Assembly: GCA_904501895.1 (NCBI GenBank)
Contig: CAJGCX010000104.1
Coordinates: 1-6,202, forward strand
Direction: 5' to 3'
Source of the DNA: Clostridiaceae bacterium
GTDB lineage: Bacteria; Bacillota; Clostridia; Oscillospirales; Acutalibacteraceae
DNA length: 6,202 bases
Under the pieces are notes generated by a model. It was not told the origin of the DNA. It made no database searches and saw only the letters and a list, made by a program, of their open reading frames with translations. Position numbers and translations under genes: made by a program. Positions 5,771 to 6,202 of the stretch are shown here, piece after piece. Position 1 is the first letter of the stretch. Each line of letters begins with the position of its first letter.

Positions 5771-5776
5771 TCCCTC
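5771..5776 (-). promoter_or_regulatory. Ribosome binding site favouring the mtaD start at 5763
   Basis: On the minus strand GAGGGA ends 7 nt before the ATG at 5763. The rival ATG at 5778 has only GAGGTG at 5782-5787, three bases away, which is closer than usual. Spacing and family length both favour 5763, but the upstream start cannot be excluded. Confidence 0.6.
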
Positions 5777-5781
5777 ATTTA

Positions 5782-5835
5782 CACCTCATCCACCGCAAGC
5801 GGTCCCCCTTCCCCTCAAGGGGAAGGCTGGTAAGG
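5782..5835. repeat. GC-rich double-hairpin dispersed repeat between the PPIase and mtaD
   Basis: Two adjacent hairpins: accgc (5792-5796) with gcggt (5799-5803), and ccttcccc (5807-5814) with ggggaagg (5819-5826) around tcaa. The flanks acctcatcc and ctggtaag complete a motif that looks like another dispersed foldback family, different in sequence from the 920 and 2368 copies. It lacks a T-run on the minus strand, so it is not a clear terminator. It fills nearly the whole 75-nt gap between the two genes. Confidence 0.65.
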
Positions 5836-5838
5836 TTT

Positions 5839-6202
5839 TTATTCTATAATAATTGTTTCGATTACAACGTCTTCTTTTGGTTTATTGTTAAAGTAGTCTG
5901 CAGGTACTTTTGCGATTGCATCAACAACATCCATACCTTCAAATACCTGACCAAAAACTGTATGACGGAAATCAAGCCATGGTGTTCCACCGATTTCTTC
6001 ATAAGCTTCGATACATTCTGTTGGGAACACTCTTTCGTCAGCCATTCTCATCTGCTCGAGTAAATCCTCAGGACATTCCTTAGCCTGAACAATAAAGAAC
6101 TGACTTCCATTTGTGTTAGGACCTGCATTTGCCATACAAAGTGCACCACGAAGGTTGTGAAGCTCGCCTGTGAATTCATCTTCAAAAGCGTGTCCCCAGA
6201 TA
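5839..6202 (-). CDS. Cyclophilin-type peptidyl-prolyl cis-trans isomerase, 5' part missing
   Basis: The last 120 codons are present; the start lies beyond the right edge, and the frame is open to the edge (IWGHAFEDEF...), so the ATG at 6135 is internal. Cyclophilins catalyse cis-trans isomerisation of Xaa-Pro bonds during folding. Seen: FEDEF, then LCMANAGPNTNGSQFFIV with the active-site Gln, and WLDFRHTVFGQVFEGMDVVDAI with the Trp of the cyclosporin/substrate pocket. Between FFI and WLDFRH lie 37 residues, against about 6 in human cyclophilin A; the insert (ECPEDLLEQ...EEIGGTP) is acidic and probably helical, a form I recall from clostridial homologues. Whether it is cytosolic or exported cannot be told without the N-terminus. 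The TAA at 5839-5841 is followed by a hairpin repeat without a T-run, so readthrough into mtaD is plausible. Confidence 0.92.
   Translation of the reverse strand, partial: IWGHAFEDEFTGELHNLRGALCMANAGPNTNGSQFFIVQAKECPEDLLEQMRMADERVFPTECIEAYEEIGGTPWLDFRHTVFGQVFEGMDVVDAIAKVPADYFNNKPKEDVVIETIIIE

Noticed and set aside
5782..5835. Intrinsic terminator after the PPIase gene
   Set aside because: Stable hairpins are present, but no T-run follows on the minus strand; the T-rich part lies before the hairpin in transcription direction.
5764..5838. SAM or other riboswitch upstream of mtaD
   Set aside because: The gap is only 75 nt, mostly a generic foldback repeat, and shows no conserved SAM-riboswitch core.

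Overview
The window looks like chromosome of an anaerobic, low-to-medium GC Clostridia-type Firmicute, probably a gut Oscillospiraceae/Lachnospiraceae relative. The basis is AT-rich intergenic DNA, strong GGAGG-type ribosome binding sites, a sigma-A-like promoter, a cysteine-repeat lipoprotein of a kind common in gut Clostridia, and GC-rich foldback repeats (CTCCCTC...GAGGGAG and CCTTCCCC...GGGGAAGG) resembling dispersed intergenic repeats I associate with those genomes. Genus-level placement is not possible from the sequence alone.

Layout, left to right. 1-750 (minus): N-terminal 250 codons of a FucO-type lactaldehyde reductase, cut by the left edge, with a near-consensus promoter at 794-822. 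751-1146: divergent intergenic region with a degenerate tgcaaa-rich tract, a foldback repeat (copy 1) and a 14-bp inverted repeat just upstream of a plus-strand promoter. 1147-2109 (plus): secreted lipoprotein with a Thr/Ser/Glu-rich tandem-repeat linker, three Cys-rich modules and a C-terminal domain, ended by an intrinsic terminator at 2123-2150. 2151-2601: gene-free, filled with several structured repeats, including foldback repeat copy 2. 2602-2628: intrinsic terminator of the minus-strand operon. 2634-5763 (minus): three genes joined by 1-nt stop/start overlaps, in transcription order MTA/SAH deaminase (mtaD), a purine/methylthioinosine phosphorylase and MtnA. 5782-5835: another GC-rich foldback repeat. 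5839-6202 (minus): C-terminal part of a cyclophilin-type peptidyl-prolyl isomerase, cut by the right edge.

The three central enzymes form a coherent chain: deamination of 5'-methylthioadenosine (or 5'-deoxyadenosine/SAH), phosphorolysis of the resulting inosine derivative, and isomerisation of the 5-substituted ribose-1-phosphate to the ribulose-1-phosphate. This is the deaminase branch of methylthioadenosine or 5'-deoxyadenosine salvage. No O2-dependent lower methionine-salvage gene and no aldolase is in the window. A FucO-type aldehyde reductase lies about 1.9 kb downstream on the same strand, but a terminator and the opposing lipoprotein gene separate it from the operon, so a pathway link is only a hypothesis. 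The strongest leads are this operon (with an unusual residue in the phosphorylase active-site region) and the direct foldback repeats that bracket the lipoprotein gene.
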